Part shown: positions 43,006 through 52,199 of the stretch, one piece after another | Numbering within the stretch: position 1 is the first letter of the stretch | Layout: each line of letters opens with the position of its first letter | Assembly: GCF_016592155.1 (NCBI RefSeq) | Contig: NZ_AP024237.1 | Location: forward strand, 434,001-498,000 | DNA from: Mycobacterium heckeshornense | GTDB taxonomy: Bacteria; Actinomycetota; Actinomycetes; Mycobacteriales; Mycobacteriaceae | DNA: 64,000 bases | Reading direction: 5' to 3' | Made by a program: the position numbers and the translations under genes | Notes under the pieces: generated by a model | Database searches by the model: none | Told to the model about the DNA's origin: nothing | Seen by the model: the letters and a program-made list of their open reading frames with translations, nothing else

Positions 43006-44135
43006 CGTGATTTCTCCCGCGGCAAACCCAGCAGCCGTTCGGCGATAATGTTGCGCTGAATCTCGTTGGTGCCAGCGTAAATCGGGCCACCCAGCGCGAA
43101 CAGTAACCCGTCGCCCCAGGGATCGGCCAGCTCAGCGTCCGTGCCGCGGATCTCCAGCGCGGTCTGATGCAGCGCCACGTCGAGCTCCGACCAGAACACC
43201 TTGGTCACCGACGACTCGGGACCTAGCTCGCCGCCTTCGGACAGCCGCGTCACCGTACCGAAGGTATGCAGCCGGTAGGCTTGCGCCTTGATCCACGCAT
43301 CAGCAACCTCATCGCCGAAAGCATTGCTGCCACGGGATTTCCACAGCTGAGCCAGTCGCTCAGCAGCGGCCAGGAAGCGTGCCGGGCTGCGCAGCGACAT
43401 CCCCCGTTCGTTGCTCGATGTGCTCATCGCGGCTCGCCAGCCGTCGTTGACGTCGCCGATCACGTCTCGATCGGGCACGAACACGTCGTCGAGGAAGATT
43501 TCACCGAAACCGGTATCGCCGTTAAGTTGCTTGATGGGGCGAACAGTGACGCCGTCGGCCCTCAGGTCGAACATAAAGTAGGTCAGCCCCCGGTGGCGCT
43601 CAGCGGTGGGATCGGAACGAAACAACCCGAAAGCCTTGTCGCCGAACGGCGCCCGCGAGCTCCAAATCTTCTGTCCATTGAGCAGCCACCCACCCTCGGT
43701 CTTCGTGGCGGTCGAACGAAGCGACGCCAGGTCACTGCCGGCCTCGGGTTCCGACCACGCTTGCGCCCAGATCTCCTCACCGGTGGCCATCTTCGGCAAC
43801 ACGCGATCCAGTTGTTCTTGGGTCCCGTGCGCAAACAGCGTCGGTGCCAGCATCGACGTGCCGTTCGCGCTGGCCCGGCCCGGTGCGCCGGCGCGGAAAT
43901 ACTCTTCTTCGAAGACGACCCACTGTAACAGTGACGCGTCGCGCCCGCCGTATTTGCGCGGCCAGGTGATGACCGACAGGCCGGCGTCGAAAAGCACCCT
44001 GTCCCAGCGCCGGTGCTGCTCAAACCCTTCGGCGGTGTCGTAGGACTTGGTGGGAAACGCCGCCCTGTTGCTGGCGAGGAACTCGCGCACCTCACGCTGG
44101 AATGCCAGCGTTTCCTCGTCGAGATCGAGATCCAT
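43002..44135 (-). CDS. fadE31: Acyl-CoA dehydrogenase FadE31
   Basis: The 377-residue full-length acyl-CoA dehydrogenase has AQAWSEPEAGSDLASLRSTA (FAD/substrate loop), GQKIWSSRAPFGDKAFGLFR, RSPARFLAAAERLAQLW and the C-terminal YAGTNEIQRNIIAERLLGLP motif, typical of alpha-subunits. It is expected to oxidise a CoA thioester in HIP degradation with FadE32. fadD3 ends at the base immediately before its ATG. Confidence 0.93.
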   Translation of the reverse strand: MDLDLDEETLAFQREVREFLASNRAAFPTKSYDTAEGFEQHRRWDRVLFDAGLSVITWPRKYGGRDASLLQWVVFEEEYFRAGAPGRASANGTSMLAPTLFAHGTQEQLDRVLPKMATGEEIWAQAWSEPEAGSDLASLRSTATKTEGGWLLNGQKIWSSRAPFGDKAFGLFRSDPTAERHRGLTYFMFDLRADGVTVRPIKQLNGDTGFGEIFLDDVFVPDRDVIGDVNDGWRAAMSTSSNERGMSLRSPARFLAAAERLAQLWKSRGSNAFGDEVADAWIKAQAYRLHTFGTVTRLSEGGELGPESSVTKVFWSELDVALHQTALEIRGTDAELADPWGDGLLFALGGPIYAGTNEIQRNIIAERLLGLPREKSR

Positions 44136-45656
44136 CTATACCAGCTCTCGCAGTAGGGGTTTGACCACTTTGCCGGCGGCGTTGCGAGGCAGCTCATCGA
44201 CAAACCGCACCGAGCGGGGCGTTTTGAAATTGGCGAGATGCTCACGGGTGTAGGCGATCACGGCCTGCTCGTCCAAGCCGCAGTCAGGCCGGACCACGAC
44301 AAACGCGCGGCCCACTTCGCCGAGACGCTCGTCGGGCATGCCGATCACGGCCGCGTCGACGACACCGTCGAGTCGAACCAGCACCTGCTCCACTTCAGCG
44401 GGGTAAACGTTGAAGCCGCCGCAGATGTACATATCTTTGAGGCGATCGGTGATTTGCAAATTCCCTGCGGAGTCGAGCTTTCCGACGTCGCCGGTGTGCA
44501 GCCAGCCTTCGGCGTCGATGGCAGCCGCCGTGGCCTCGGGCTCGTCAAGATAGCCGAGCATGACGTTGGGCCCGCGCAGCAGCACCTCGTCACGGTCCCC
44601 GATACGTAGCTCGAAGTCCGCGATCGGGCGTCCGCACGTGGTGGCGACCGTGACCGGGTCGTCGTCGGGACGGCACATGGTCGCAAACCCGCCGGACTCG
44701 GTCAGACCGTAGGCGGTCAGCACGATGTCGATGTCGAGCTCGGTTTGCATCCGCTCGACCAGCACCACCGGCACAGTTGCCGCGCCCGTGACCGCAAACC
44801 GCAGTGAGCTTAAATCGTATTGACCGCGGGCAGGATGGTCGAGCAGCGTCTGATAGATCGTCGGCGGCCCCGGCAGCACCGTGATCCGGTGTCCGGCCAC
44901 AGCCCGCATCGCCCGCTCCGGGTCGAACGTCAGCTGGGGAAACAATGTGGCACCGGTCTGCAGGCACGCCAAAATGCCTGCCTTGTAACCGAAGTTGTGG
45001 AAGAACGGGTTGATGCACAGGTAGCGGTCGTCGCTGGTGATCTTGCCGCAGGCCGCCCACGCCGCCGAACCGGCCAGCGACTGCCGGTGGGCGCATAACA
45101 CCCCTTTGCTGCGGCCGGTGGTGCCGGAGGTGAACAAGATGTCGGAAACCTCGTCGGGGCGCACCGCGGCGGCGCGGGCATCGGCGGCCTCCAGGTCCAC
45201 GCCGGCGGCGACGAACTCGTCCCACGTCCCGTCGTCTGCGTCCACTGGCACTCGCACGATGTGACGCAGCTCGGGCAGTGCGCCCCGATGCAGGGCACTG
45301 GCTTTGTCAGCGCCGAGAAACTCGCCCATCGCGATCAGCAGCCGGGCCCCGGTGCGCGCCAGGATGTCGGCGGCTTCGGCCGCGGTGTAGCGGGTGTTGA
45401 GCGGCACCATCGCGGCGCCGCAGTAATGACTGGCCAGGCACGCCACTACCCAGTGCCAGGTGTTCGGCGACCAGATCGCCACCCGCTCGCCCGGAGCCAC
45501 GCCGAGCTTGATCATCGCCGCCGCGGCCTGCCGCACCTCTTGGCGCAGCTGCCCGAAGGTGAGGGTGCGATCCGGCGTGACCAGCGACGGATGGTCAGGC
45601 AGCTCGCTCGCCATTCGATCCAGCACCGCAGGAATCGTCTGCAGATCCCTCGACAT
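44136..45656 (-). CDS. fadD3: HIP-CoA synthetase FadD3
   Basis: The 506-residue acyl-CoA synthetase activates HIP (the C/D ring propanoate) with ATP and CoA, starting the second half of cholesterol catabolism; its product also induces the KstR2 regulon. It has the AMP-binding P-loop LFTSGTTGRSKG (about residue 166), YGLTESGG, the TGD motif GWLHTGDVG, DRLKDMYICGGFNVYPAEVE and the catalytic Lys in LPRNAAGKVVKP. The ATG at 45656 giving MSRDLQTIP is preferred to a longer upstream frame. A KstR2 box is upstream. Confidence 0.95.
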   Translation of the reverse strand: MSRDLQTIPAVLDRMASELPDHPSLVTPDRTLTFGQLRQEVRQAAAAMIKLGVAPGERVAIWSPNTWHWVVACLASHYCGAAMVPLNTRYTAAEAADILARTGARLLIAMGEFLGADKASALHRGALPELRHIVRVPVDADDGTWDEFVAAGVDLEAADARAAAVRPDEVSDILFTSGTTGRSKGVLCAHRQSLAGSAAWAACGKITSDDRYLCINPFFHNFGYKAGILACLQTGATLFPQLTFDPERAMRAVAGHRITVLPGPPTIYQTLLDHPARGQYDLSSLRFAVTGAATVPVVLVERMQTELDIDIVLTAYGLTESGGFATMCRPDDDPVTVATTCGRPIADFELRIGDRDEVLLRGPNVMLGYLDEPEATAAAIDAEGWLHTGDVGKLDSAGNLQITDRLKDMYICGGFNVYPAEVEQVLVRLDGVVDAAVIGMPDERLGEVGRAFVVVRPDCGLDEQAVIAYTREHLANFKTPRSVRFVDELPRNAAGKVVKPLLRELV

Positions 45657-45677
45657 CACGGCTCCTTGGCCACCACG

Positions 45678-45753
45678 CTGCATCGTCACCGGGCTGGGTT
45701 GTCGCGCCCGGTTCCTCCTCATCGCGCTGCGCGCTCTGCATCGTCACCGGGCT
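45678..45753. repeat. 18-bp direct repeat in the fadD3-fadE30 intergenic region
   Basis: CTGCATCGTCACCGGGCT occurs at 45678-45695 and 45736-45753, 58 bases apart, with CATCGCGCTGCGCGCTC just before the second copy. The wording resembles a short dispersed mycobacterial intergenic motif. It lies between the fadD3 start and the KstR2 box. Confidence 0.65.
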
Positions 45754-45757
45754 ACAA

Positions 45758-45771
45758 AGCAAGTGCTTGGT
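45758..45771. promoter_or_regulatory. KstR2 operator between fadD3 and fadE30
   Basis: AGCAAGTGCTTGGT matches the KstR2 consensus A-N-CAAG-N2-CTTG-N-T exactly. It sits 16 bases before the fadE30 ATG and serves both divergent operons. Confidence 0.92.
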
Positions 45772-45787
45772 AGGTTAGCCTACAGGG

Positions 45788-46936
45788 ATGCAGGACGTCG
45801 AGGAGTTCCGGACCGAGGTCCGCGAGTGGCTCGCCGAGAACCTGGTCGGCGAATTTGCCAAGCTGAAGGGGCTCGGTGGGCCTGGGCGCGAGCACGAGGC
45901 GTTCGAGGAGCGGCGCGCCTGGAACCAGCACCTGGCCAAGGCGGGGCTGACCTGCCTGGGCTGGCCGGTCGAGCATGGCGGCCGCGGCTTGTCGGTTGCG
46001 CACCGGGTCGCGTTCTACGAGGAGTACGCGATCGCCAACGCGCCGGCGAAGGTCAACCATTTCGGCGAGGAACTGCTCGGGCCGACGCTGATCGCCTACG
46101 GCACACCCGAGCAGCAGCAGCGGTTTTTGCCGAAGATCCTCGACGTCACCGAACTGTGGTGTCAGGGCTATTCCGAGCCCGGCGCAGGCAGCGATCTGGC
46201 CAACGTGTCCACCACCGCGGTGCTCGACGGCGACCAGTGGGTAATCAACGGGCAGAAGGTGTGGACGTCGCTGGCGCATTGGGCGCAGTGGTGTTTCGTG
46301 CTGGCACGCTCCGAAAAGGGTTCAAAGCGCCACGCCGGGTTGTCGTATCTACTGGTTCCGCTCGACCAGCCGGGGGTGAAGATCCGTCCGATCGTCCAGC
46401 TGACCGGCGACTCGGAGTTCAACGAAGTGTTCTTCGATGACGCCCGCACCGACGCCGACCTGGTGGTCGGCGCCCCCGGCGACGGCTGGCGGGTCGCGAT
46501 GGCAACGCTAACTTTTGAGCGCGGCGTTTCGACCCTCGGCCAACAGATCGTCTATGCGCGCGAGCTGAACGGCATCGTCGAACTCGCCAAACGCACCGGC
46601 GCCGCGGATGATCCGTTGATCCGGGAACGCCTGACCCGCTCCTGGGCCGGTTTGCGGGCGATGCGCTCCTACGCTTTGGCCACCATGGACGTCGAGCAGC
46701 CCGGGCAAGATAATGTCTCAAAGCTGTTGTGGGCCAACTGGCATCGTGAACTCGGTGAGATCGCGATGGACGTGCAGGGCAAGGCGGGCATGGTATTAGA
46801 AGGCGGAGATTTCGACGAGTGGCAGCGGCTCTACTTGTTCACTCGGGCCGACACGATCTACGGCGGCTCCAATGAGATCCAGCGCAACATTATCGCCGAG
46901 CGGGTGCTCGGCCTGCCCCGAGAGGTCAAAGGATGA
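45788..46936 (+). CDS. fadE30: Acyl-CoA dehydrogenase FadE30 (IpdE1)
   Basis: The 382-residue alpha-type subunit has CQGYSEPGAGSDLANVSTTA, NGQKVWTSLAHWAQWCFVLA and the C-terminal YGGSNEIQRNIIAERVLGLP. The orthologue IpdE1, with FadE33 (IpdE2) from the divergent operon, dehydrogenates 5-OH-HIP-CoA, the first beta-oxidation step of the C/D rings. It begins the fadE30-ipdF-kstR2-fadA6 operon, 16 bases after a KstR2 box; ipdF overlaps its stop by 4 bases. Confidence 0.95.
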   Translation: MQDVEEFRTEVREWLAENLVGEFAKLKGLGGPGREHEAFEERRAWNQHLAKAGLTCLGWPVEHGGRGLSVAHRVAFYEEYAIANAPAKVNHFGEELLGPTLIAYGTPEQQQRFLPKILDVTELWCQGYSEPGAGSDLANVSTTAVLDGDQWVINGQKVWTSLAHWAQWCFVLARSEKGSKRHAGLSYLLVPLDQPGVKIRPIVQLTGDSEFNEVFFDDARTDADLVVGAPGDGWRVAMATLTFERGVSTLGQQIVYARELNGIVELAKRTGAADDPLIRERLTRSWAGLRAMRSYALATMDVEQPGQDNVSKLLWANWHRELGEIAMDVQGKAGMVLEGGDFDEWQRLYLFTRADTIYGGSNEIQRNIIAERVLGLPREVKG

Positions 46937-47721
46937 CGCTCGCTGTCGTGCCGAAAGAGATTGCCGGACACGGCCTTTTGAGGGGAAAAGTCGTCGTGGT
47001 GACCGCGGCCGCCGGCACCGGTATCGGCTCGGCGACCGCCCGGCGGGCGCTGATGGAGGGTGCCGACGTCGTCATCTCCGACCACCACGAACGACGGCTG
47101 GGGGAGACTTCTCAAGAGCTGTCCGCGCTGGGACTGGGGCGCGTCGAGCACGTGCTGTGCGACGTAACGTCCACCGCCCAGGTCGACGCGCTGATCGCGT
47201 CGGCCACCGCGCGGATGGGCCGGATTGACGTGCTGGTCAACAACGCCGGGCTGGGCGGGCAGACCCCGGTCGTCGAGATGACCGACGAGGAGTGGGACCG
47301 CGTCTTGGATGTGACCTTGACGTCGGTGTTCCGCGCCACCCGGGCGGCGCTGCGCTACTTCCGCGACGCCGACCACGGCGGGGTGATCGTCAACAACGCC
47401 AGCGTGCTGGGCTGGCGGGCCCAGCACTCGCAAGCGCACTACGCGGCCGCCAAAGCCGGAGTGATGGCGCTGACCCGTTGCAGCGCAATAGAAGCCGTCG
47501 AATACGGGGTGCGGATCAATGCGGTATCGCCCAGCATCGCCCGGCACAAGTTCCTGGACAAGACGGCCTCGCCCGAGCTGCTGGACCGGCTGTCGGCCCA
47601 AGAGGCGTTCGGCCGCGCCGCCGAGCCATGGGAAGTGGCTGCGACCATCGCGTTTTTAGCCAGCGACTACTCCAGTTACCTTACTGGAGAGGTGATTTCG
47701 GTATCGAGCCAGCATCCATGA
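46933..47721 (+). CDS. ipdF: Short-chain dehydrogenase IpdF
   Basis: The 262-residue classical SDR has the cofactor motif VVVTAAAGTGIGSATARRAL (Rossmann glycines, about residue 22), NNAGLG, and the catalytic Ser and YxxxK in ASVLGW and HYAAAKAGVM. Rv3559c (IpdF) oxidises a hydroxylated HIP-CoA intermediate in C/D ring degradation. ATG overlaps the fadE30 stop (ATGA), and kstR2 overlaps its own stop by 4 bases. Confidence 0.92.
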   Translation: MTLAVVPKEIAGHGLLRGKVVVVTAAAGTGIGSATARRALMEGADVVISDHHERRLGETSQELSALGLGRVEHVLCDVTSTAQVDALIASATARMGRIDVLVNNAGLGGQTPVVEMTDEEWDRVLDVTLTSVFRATRAALRYFRDADHGGVIVNNASVLGWRAQHSQAHYAAAKAGVMALTRCSAIEAVEYGVRINAVSPSIARHKFLDKTASPELLDRLSAQEAFGRAAEPWEVAATIAFLASDYSSYLTGEVISVSSQHP

Positions 47722-48302
47722 ACCGGCGCGACGAACTGCTTGAGCTGGCGGCGGCGATGTTCGCCGAACGCGGTTTGCGGGCCACCACGGTGCGCGACAT
47801 CGCCGACGGCGCCGGCATCCTGTCGGGCAGCCTTTATCACCATTTCTCCTCCAAGGAGGAAATGGTCGACGAAGTGTTGCGCGGCTTTTTGGACTGGCTG
47901 TTCCGCCGTTACCGGGAAATCATCGACACCAAACCCAATCCTTTGGAGCGGCTCAAGGGACTGTTCATGGCGTCGTTCGACGCGATCGAACACCGTCATG
48001 CCCAGGTCGTCATCTACCAGGATGAAGCCAAGCGGCTGGCAGCGCAGCCGCGGTTCTCCTACATCGAGGAACGCAACAAAGAGCAACGCAAGATGTGGGT
48101 CGACGTGCTGCGCGAAGGCATGGAGGAAGGCTACTTTCGGCCAGACCTCGACGTCGACCTGGTCTACCGGTTCATCCGGGACACCACCTGGGTGTCGGTG
48201 CGCTGGTATCGGCCGGGTGGGCCGCTGACGGCAGAACAGGTCGGCCAACAGTATCTCGCCATCGTGTTAGGCGGAATCACCGTAAGAACAGAAGGAGTCT
48301 GA
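47718..48302 (+). CDS. kstR2: KstR2, TetR-family repressor of HIP catabolism
   Basis: The 194-residue repressor has the helix-turn-helix RATTVRDIADGAGILSGSLY (residues about 20-39, then HHFSSKEEM) and a C-terminal domain that in M. tuberculosis binds HIP-CoA, relieving repression. ATG 47718 overlaps the ipdF stop; a long in-frame extension upstream is antisense-free noise within ipdF. It sits inside the operon it controls: feedback through the KstR2 boxes at 45758 and 59195. I recall PPE64 next to kstR2 in M. tuberculosis; it is absent here. Confidence 0.95.
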   Translation: MNRRDELLELAAAMFAERGLRATTVRDIADGAGILSGSLYHHFSSKEEMVDEVLRGFLDWLFRRYREIIDTKPNPLERLKGLFMASFDAIEHRHAQVVIYQDEAKRLAAQPRFSYIEERNKEQRKMWVDVLREGMEEGYFRPDLDVDLVYRFIRDTTWVSVRWYRPGGPLTAEQVGQQYLAIVLGGITVRTEGV

Positions 48303-48303
48303 C

Positions 48304-49461
48304 ATGGCTGGAGTTTCCCAGGCCTACGTGATCGACGCGGTGCGTACCGCCGTCGGCAAACGCAACGGTTCCCTTGCCGGTGTGCACCCGATCGACCTGG
48401 GCGCCGCAGCTTTTCACGGTCTGTTCGGGCGTCTCGACATCGACCCCGGCGATGTCGATGACGTGATCGTCGGATGCGTCGACGCCATCGGCGGGCAGGC
48501 CGGCAACATCGGCCGCCAGGCGTGGCTGGCGGCCGGCTATCCGGAGGAGGTTCCCGGAGTCACCGTTGACCGGCAATGCGGCTCCAGCCAACAGGCAATT
48601 TCCTTTGGCGCACAGGCGATCATGTCTGGCACCGCAGATTTGATCCTGGCCGGCGGCATGCAGAACATGAGCCAGATCCCGATCGCGGCGGCGATGGAGG
48701 TGGGCAAGCAGTTCGGCTTCACCACGCCCACCGCGGAGTCGAAAGGGTGGCAGCACCGCTACGGTGACGAGGAGATCTCGCAGTTCCGTGGGGCAGAGCT
48801 GATCGCCGAGCGGTGGAATCTGTCGCGCGAGGAGATGGAGCGCTACGCGCTGGCCAGCCACCAACGGGCACTATCGGCGATTCGCGCTGGGCATTTCGAC
48901 AACGAGATCGTCGCCGTCGGGGATTTCCGCATCGACGAAGGGCCGCGGGAGACCTCGCTGGAGAAGATGGCGGCGTTGCCGACCCTGCGCGAGGGCGGTC
49001 GGCTGACCGCGGCGCTGGCCAGCCAGATCTCCGACGGCGCCAGTGCCGTACTGCTGGCCTCCGAGCAGGCGGTCAAAGACCACAAGCTCACCCCGCGAGC
49101 GCGCATCCACCACATCAGCGCGCGCGGCGCCGACCCGGTGTTCATGCTGACCGGCCCGATTCCGGCCACCCGTTACGCCTTGGAGAAGACCGGGCTGTCG
49201 ATCGACGACATCGACGTCGTTGAGATCAACGAGGCGTTCGCGCCGGTCGTTTTGGCCTGGCTCAAGGAGATCAAGGCCGACCCGGAAAAGGTCAATCCCA
49301 ACGGTGGGGCGATCGCGCTGGGTCATCCGCTGGGCGCCACCGGGGCCAAGCTGTTCGCCACCATGCTGGGCGAGCTGGAACGCACCGGCGGCCGCTACGG
49401 CCTGCAGACCATGTGCGAGGGCGGCGGCACCGCCAACGTCACGATCATCGAACGGCTGTAA
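48304..49461 (+). CDS. fadA6: Steroid thiolase FadA6
   Basis: The 385-residue thiolase has nucleophile Cys92 (VDRQCGSSQQA), NEAFAPVVLAWLKE, the catalytic His in [15 protein letters not shown] and the second Cys in MCEGGGTANV. It carries out a CoA-dependent thiolysis late in HIP degradation. The start is one base after the kstR2 stop. After it the conserved HIP order is broken: the accessory island begins at 49462, with a decayed ERCC4 gene abutting its stop on the other strand. Confidence 0.95.
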   Translation: MAGVSQAYVIDAVRTAVGKRNGSLAGVHPIDLGAAAFHGLFGRLDIDPGDVDDVIVGCVDAIGGQAGNIGRQAWLAAGYPEEVPGVTVDRQCGSSQQAISFGAQAIMSGTADLILAGGMQNMSQIPIAAAMEVGKQFGFTTPTAESKGWQHRYGDEEISQFRGAELIAERWNLSREEMERYALASHQRALSAIRAGHFDNEIVAVGDFRIDEGPRETSLEKMAALPTLREGGRLTAALASQISDGASAVLLASEQAVKDHKLTPRARIHHISARGADPVFMLTGPIPATRYALEKTGLSIDDIDVVEINEAFAPVVLAWLKEIKADPEKVNPNGGAIALGHPLGATGAKLFATMLGELERTGGRYGLQTMCEGGGTANVTIIERL

Positions 49462-49698
49462 TCCACGACCAGGGCCGCGCGCGGCAGCGCGGCCGGGTCG
49501 GCGATTTGATAGCGCAGCTTGCCGCCGGTGAGGCTGCCGACGAGATCGGCCAGGGACTTGCGTTCCACGCTGGCGACCCGCGGCCCGTCGACGACCAGTC
49601 CGTATTCGCCGCACGGTAGCGTCCGCCCACGGTGCGTAGCTGCTGGGTGGCAAACCGTAGGGGTATTGCTGGTGCCCGTCGACGAGGATCTGCAGCAT
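49462..49698 (-). pseudogene. Remnant of an ERCC4-domain nuclease gene
   Basis: No single frame is coding, but three frames in succession on the minus strand spell one conserved protein. From ATG 49698: MLQILVDGHQQYPYG; then, after about one lost base, RFATQQLRTVG; then, after a second shift, RTLPCGEYGLVVDG, RVASVERKSLADLVGSLTGG and KLRYQIADPAALPRAALVVD. VERKSLADL is the ERCC4/XPF nuclease core (ERK-x3-D). About 80 residues of a roughly 300-residue family remain; the 3' part is cut off exactly at fadA6. Two frameshifts plus truncation mark it as dead. Confidence 0.8.
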
Positions 49699-49785
49699 AA
49701 GCGCCGACCGAAGGCGTCGGGTGCAAGCAGGCGCTACCGCATCGCGGGTGGTGCTTGCTGGTGGACGCCGGAAAAAGCGCTGAGG

Positions 49786-50346
49786 CTATTTCTTGTCACG
49801 CGGTAACCGGCAGCCGGTGTAACCAGAGACCACGAGATTCCCTGCGTAGCCGACCTTGATGAATAGTCCCGTTGGACCATAGAAGCCGACGTCATGGTTT
49901 CGAGGCTGGTCTTTCATGACCTGCATTTCGGTAGCGTCGAGCTTGGCGGCCGCCTCTTTAGCGACCTCTTGGATTTTCGCCCAGTTCTGTTCTGACACAT
50001 CGACGTTCTCAGCAACTTCGTCCGGCAACAGGTACCCTCGCGCGTTGGTTTGCTCGTAGGGGCGCCTATGGCACGTTTCGACTGAGCCGTCGTGGGGCGT
50101 TTCCCAGGTGATGGAGGGGATGAGTTGGCTAGCGGCCGCGGTGATTTCATCCATCGCGGCCTGGACCTGGGTTTTGGTGTCTTCGAATGAGGGTAGGGAT
50201 TTGAGTACTTCGAGGGCTTTTGCCGCTTCGGTAGGCGGGGTGGGTTCATAGGGTTGTTTCACGTGGCATCCTGTTGCTACTAGCACGGTCGCGACGATCG
50301 CGACCACTAGAGTCCTCGCACGGCGACGGTGGGAGCGGTTCGTCAT
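49786..50346 (-). CDS. LppA-like lipoprotein
   Basis: The 186-residue lipoprotein has a basic start, a hydrophobic helix and lipobox VATGC (Cys27). The domain contains SLPSFEDTKTQVQAAMDEIT, TWETPHDGSVETCHRRPY and a C-terminal GFYGPTGLFIKVGY and SGYTGCRL, like mycobacterial LppA/LppB-type lipoproteins; function unknown. The ATG overlaps the stop of the hydrolase gene (ATGA), so it is the last gene of the four-gene accessory operon. Confidence 0.75.
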   Translation of the reverse strand: MTNRSHRRRARTLVVAIVATVLVATGCHVKQPYEPTPPTEAAKALEVLKSLPSFEDTKTQVQAAMDEITAAASQLIPSITWETPHDGSVETCHRRPYEQTNARGYLLPDEVAENVDVSEQNWAKIQEVAKEAAAKLDATEMQVMKDQPRNHDVGFYGPTGLFIKVGYAGNLVVSGYTGCRLPRDKK

Positions 50347-52196
50347 TTTCGCGGTGGTGAGTTCTCGCTGATGGGCGTGAGGCCCGCGAGAACGGCGGCG
50401 ATGTTGTAGTTGGTGGTCCTGATCCCTCCGTCGTTGGGGAAGCGGGGGTAGTCGCTGTGGCCGTGTGCGCCCTCGAGGAGCCTGCCATCGGGCGCGGTGG
50501 CAGGGCCGGTGGCGAGGTGGGTGAAGTTGGGGTTGGTGGCCGGGTTTGGGCCGAAGTGGCCGGCGCCGGTGGCGTCTGCGCCACCGAGGATGCCCTCAGC
50601 CACAGTGTTGAACGGGGGCGGTAGGAACGGGGCCACGTCGTGCGCGATGGGTGGACCGTCATAAACCCATTGGATCGGGTCGTCGGGGGTTTCCATGGCG
50701 TAGACGTGCCCCGGCTGAAGATGAAGCTGCTGGGGCGTGGTGGCTTCGATGCCCGGCGATCCGTAGAACAGGGCCCGCGATACCCCATGATCGCCGGGTT
50801 GCTGCAAGGCCAACCCCGTGCTCAGCGAGCCGTACGAATGCCCGATCGCGGTCAGATCGGCGGGGCCACCTTGATGCGACGCTTGTATGCCGTCGTAGAA
50901 GCGGGCCAGGTCGTGGGCACCGGCTTTGGCGACGTCGTCGTGGCTGACCGCCCAACCGCCGGCAAGCGATTTGCCGGGGTCGTCGAAGCCGGGCACCTGC
51001 GGCGGGTCATAACCAATCCAGGCAATCGCCGACACGGTGTCATGCGCATGCCCGGGAGCTTGGCTCAACTGCCGCAGGGACTCGCCCCTGAGCATGGTTG
51101 CTTCGTCCGCCATGCCTTCGATGGCTCCGTGCACAGTGGTATTGAGGCCCGGAGTGGTGACCGAAACGTGGGTGGCGGCGTCGGGGTTTCCGACCGCGAT
51201 GGCAGCCCGGGCTTGCTTGCCGGTTTGGGTGTCCAGCAGCATCAGCTTGCGATCCGGGCTGGCTTAAAGTGTCTTGTCGACGGCTTGCAGGTCGGGCAAA
51301 TATTTCGCGGCGTTTCGGGCGGCGTCGTATTGGCGTTGCCAGGCCTCGTAGGCCAGCCGGTCGTCGAAGATCGCGCCCGGCTCATTGGCCTGGGGAATGT
51401 TCTTGCCAGCCGCCCAGTCGGGATGTTGGGAGCGCAGCGCGTCGGCTTGCGCAGCGGCGGCCCGGGCCCGGGCCAGCTGGTCATCGAGATTGAGCCGGTT
51501 GTAGTGGTCATATCCGAGGTGGTCGGGGGGATCGCAGGGCATACCGGGGTGGTTGCCGATGTTGTGGTCACGGCTATACAGCCAGTCCTTTTCTTCAGGG
51601 GTCAGCCGATTCCACAGATCGTTGAACTGCTTGGGGTCCTCGGGCAGCGGTTTGGACAGCGCATCTTGGATTTCCGGTCGATTGTCATGGGGCCCCGGCG
51701 GTATCGGTGTGTCACCGTCGGCCATGTTGATCGCGGCCGCCAGCTCCCCATCGACCGCGTTGGCCTCGGCTAGGATCGCGTTCAGCCGAGGCTGTAGCTC
51801 GGCCTGCCTGGCCGCCAGCTGCTTTTCGTCGCCGCGGAAACCCGCAGCGGCCACCACCTTGTTGGTCAACGGATCGATGCACATCTGCATCGCGGCGGCA
51901 TCGGCACGCAGCTGGCGCAATTCAGCCTGGACGTGGTCGATATCGTCCGCGGCGTTGCCCGCCGCGCGACCCACCGCCAGCGCCTCGTTGCCGTGTGCGT
52001 CAAGGTCTTGACGGATCAGCGCGTTTTGGTGTTTGCGGGCTTCGGCGGTTTGACCCTCCCAGGTGTCGAATACCGCCAGCGACGACAGTTGACGCGACAC
52101 CTCCAAGGTGGCCTGCCCCCGCGCGGTGGCCGCGTGAAACACCGCCCGCACCGCATCCGAGCTCCACCGATCAATATCGGCGACCGTCAGCGTCAC
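50343..52196 (-). pseudogene. WXG100-like/DUF1023 alpha/beta hydrolase split by one in-frame TAA
   Basis: Two open stretches in the same frame (52196-51264 and 51263-50343) are separated only by a TAA at 51266-51264. The upstream part (310 residues from GTG 52196) is helical with a WXG motif (VFDTWEGQTAEAR) and ends LQAVDKTL-stop. The codons after the stop read ASPDRKLMLLDTQTGKQARA and then a DUF1023 hydrolase with nucleophile GHSYGSLS and a His in GAHGHSDYP. Read through, it is a 616-residue protein of the architecture common in mycobacteria. A nonsense mutation (for example AAA to TAA) or a sequencing error explains it. An internal ATG at 51242 could still express the hydrolase half. Confidence 0.8.
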
Positions 52197-52199
52197 CGC

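Noticed and set aside
45678..45753. CRISPR-like spaced repeat
   Set aside because: Only two copies and no spacer periodicity; no cas genes in the window.
47292..47717. N-terminal extension of kstR2
   Set aside because: It lies entirely inside ipdF in another frame; the TetR domain begins at ATG 47718.
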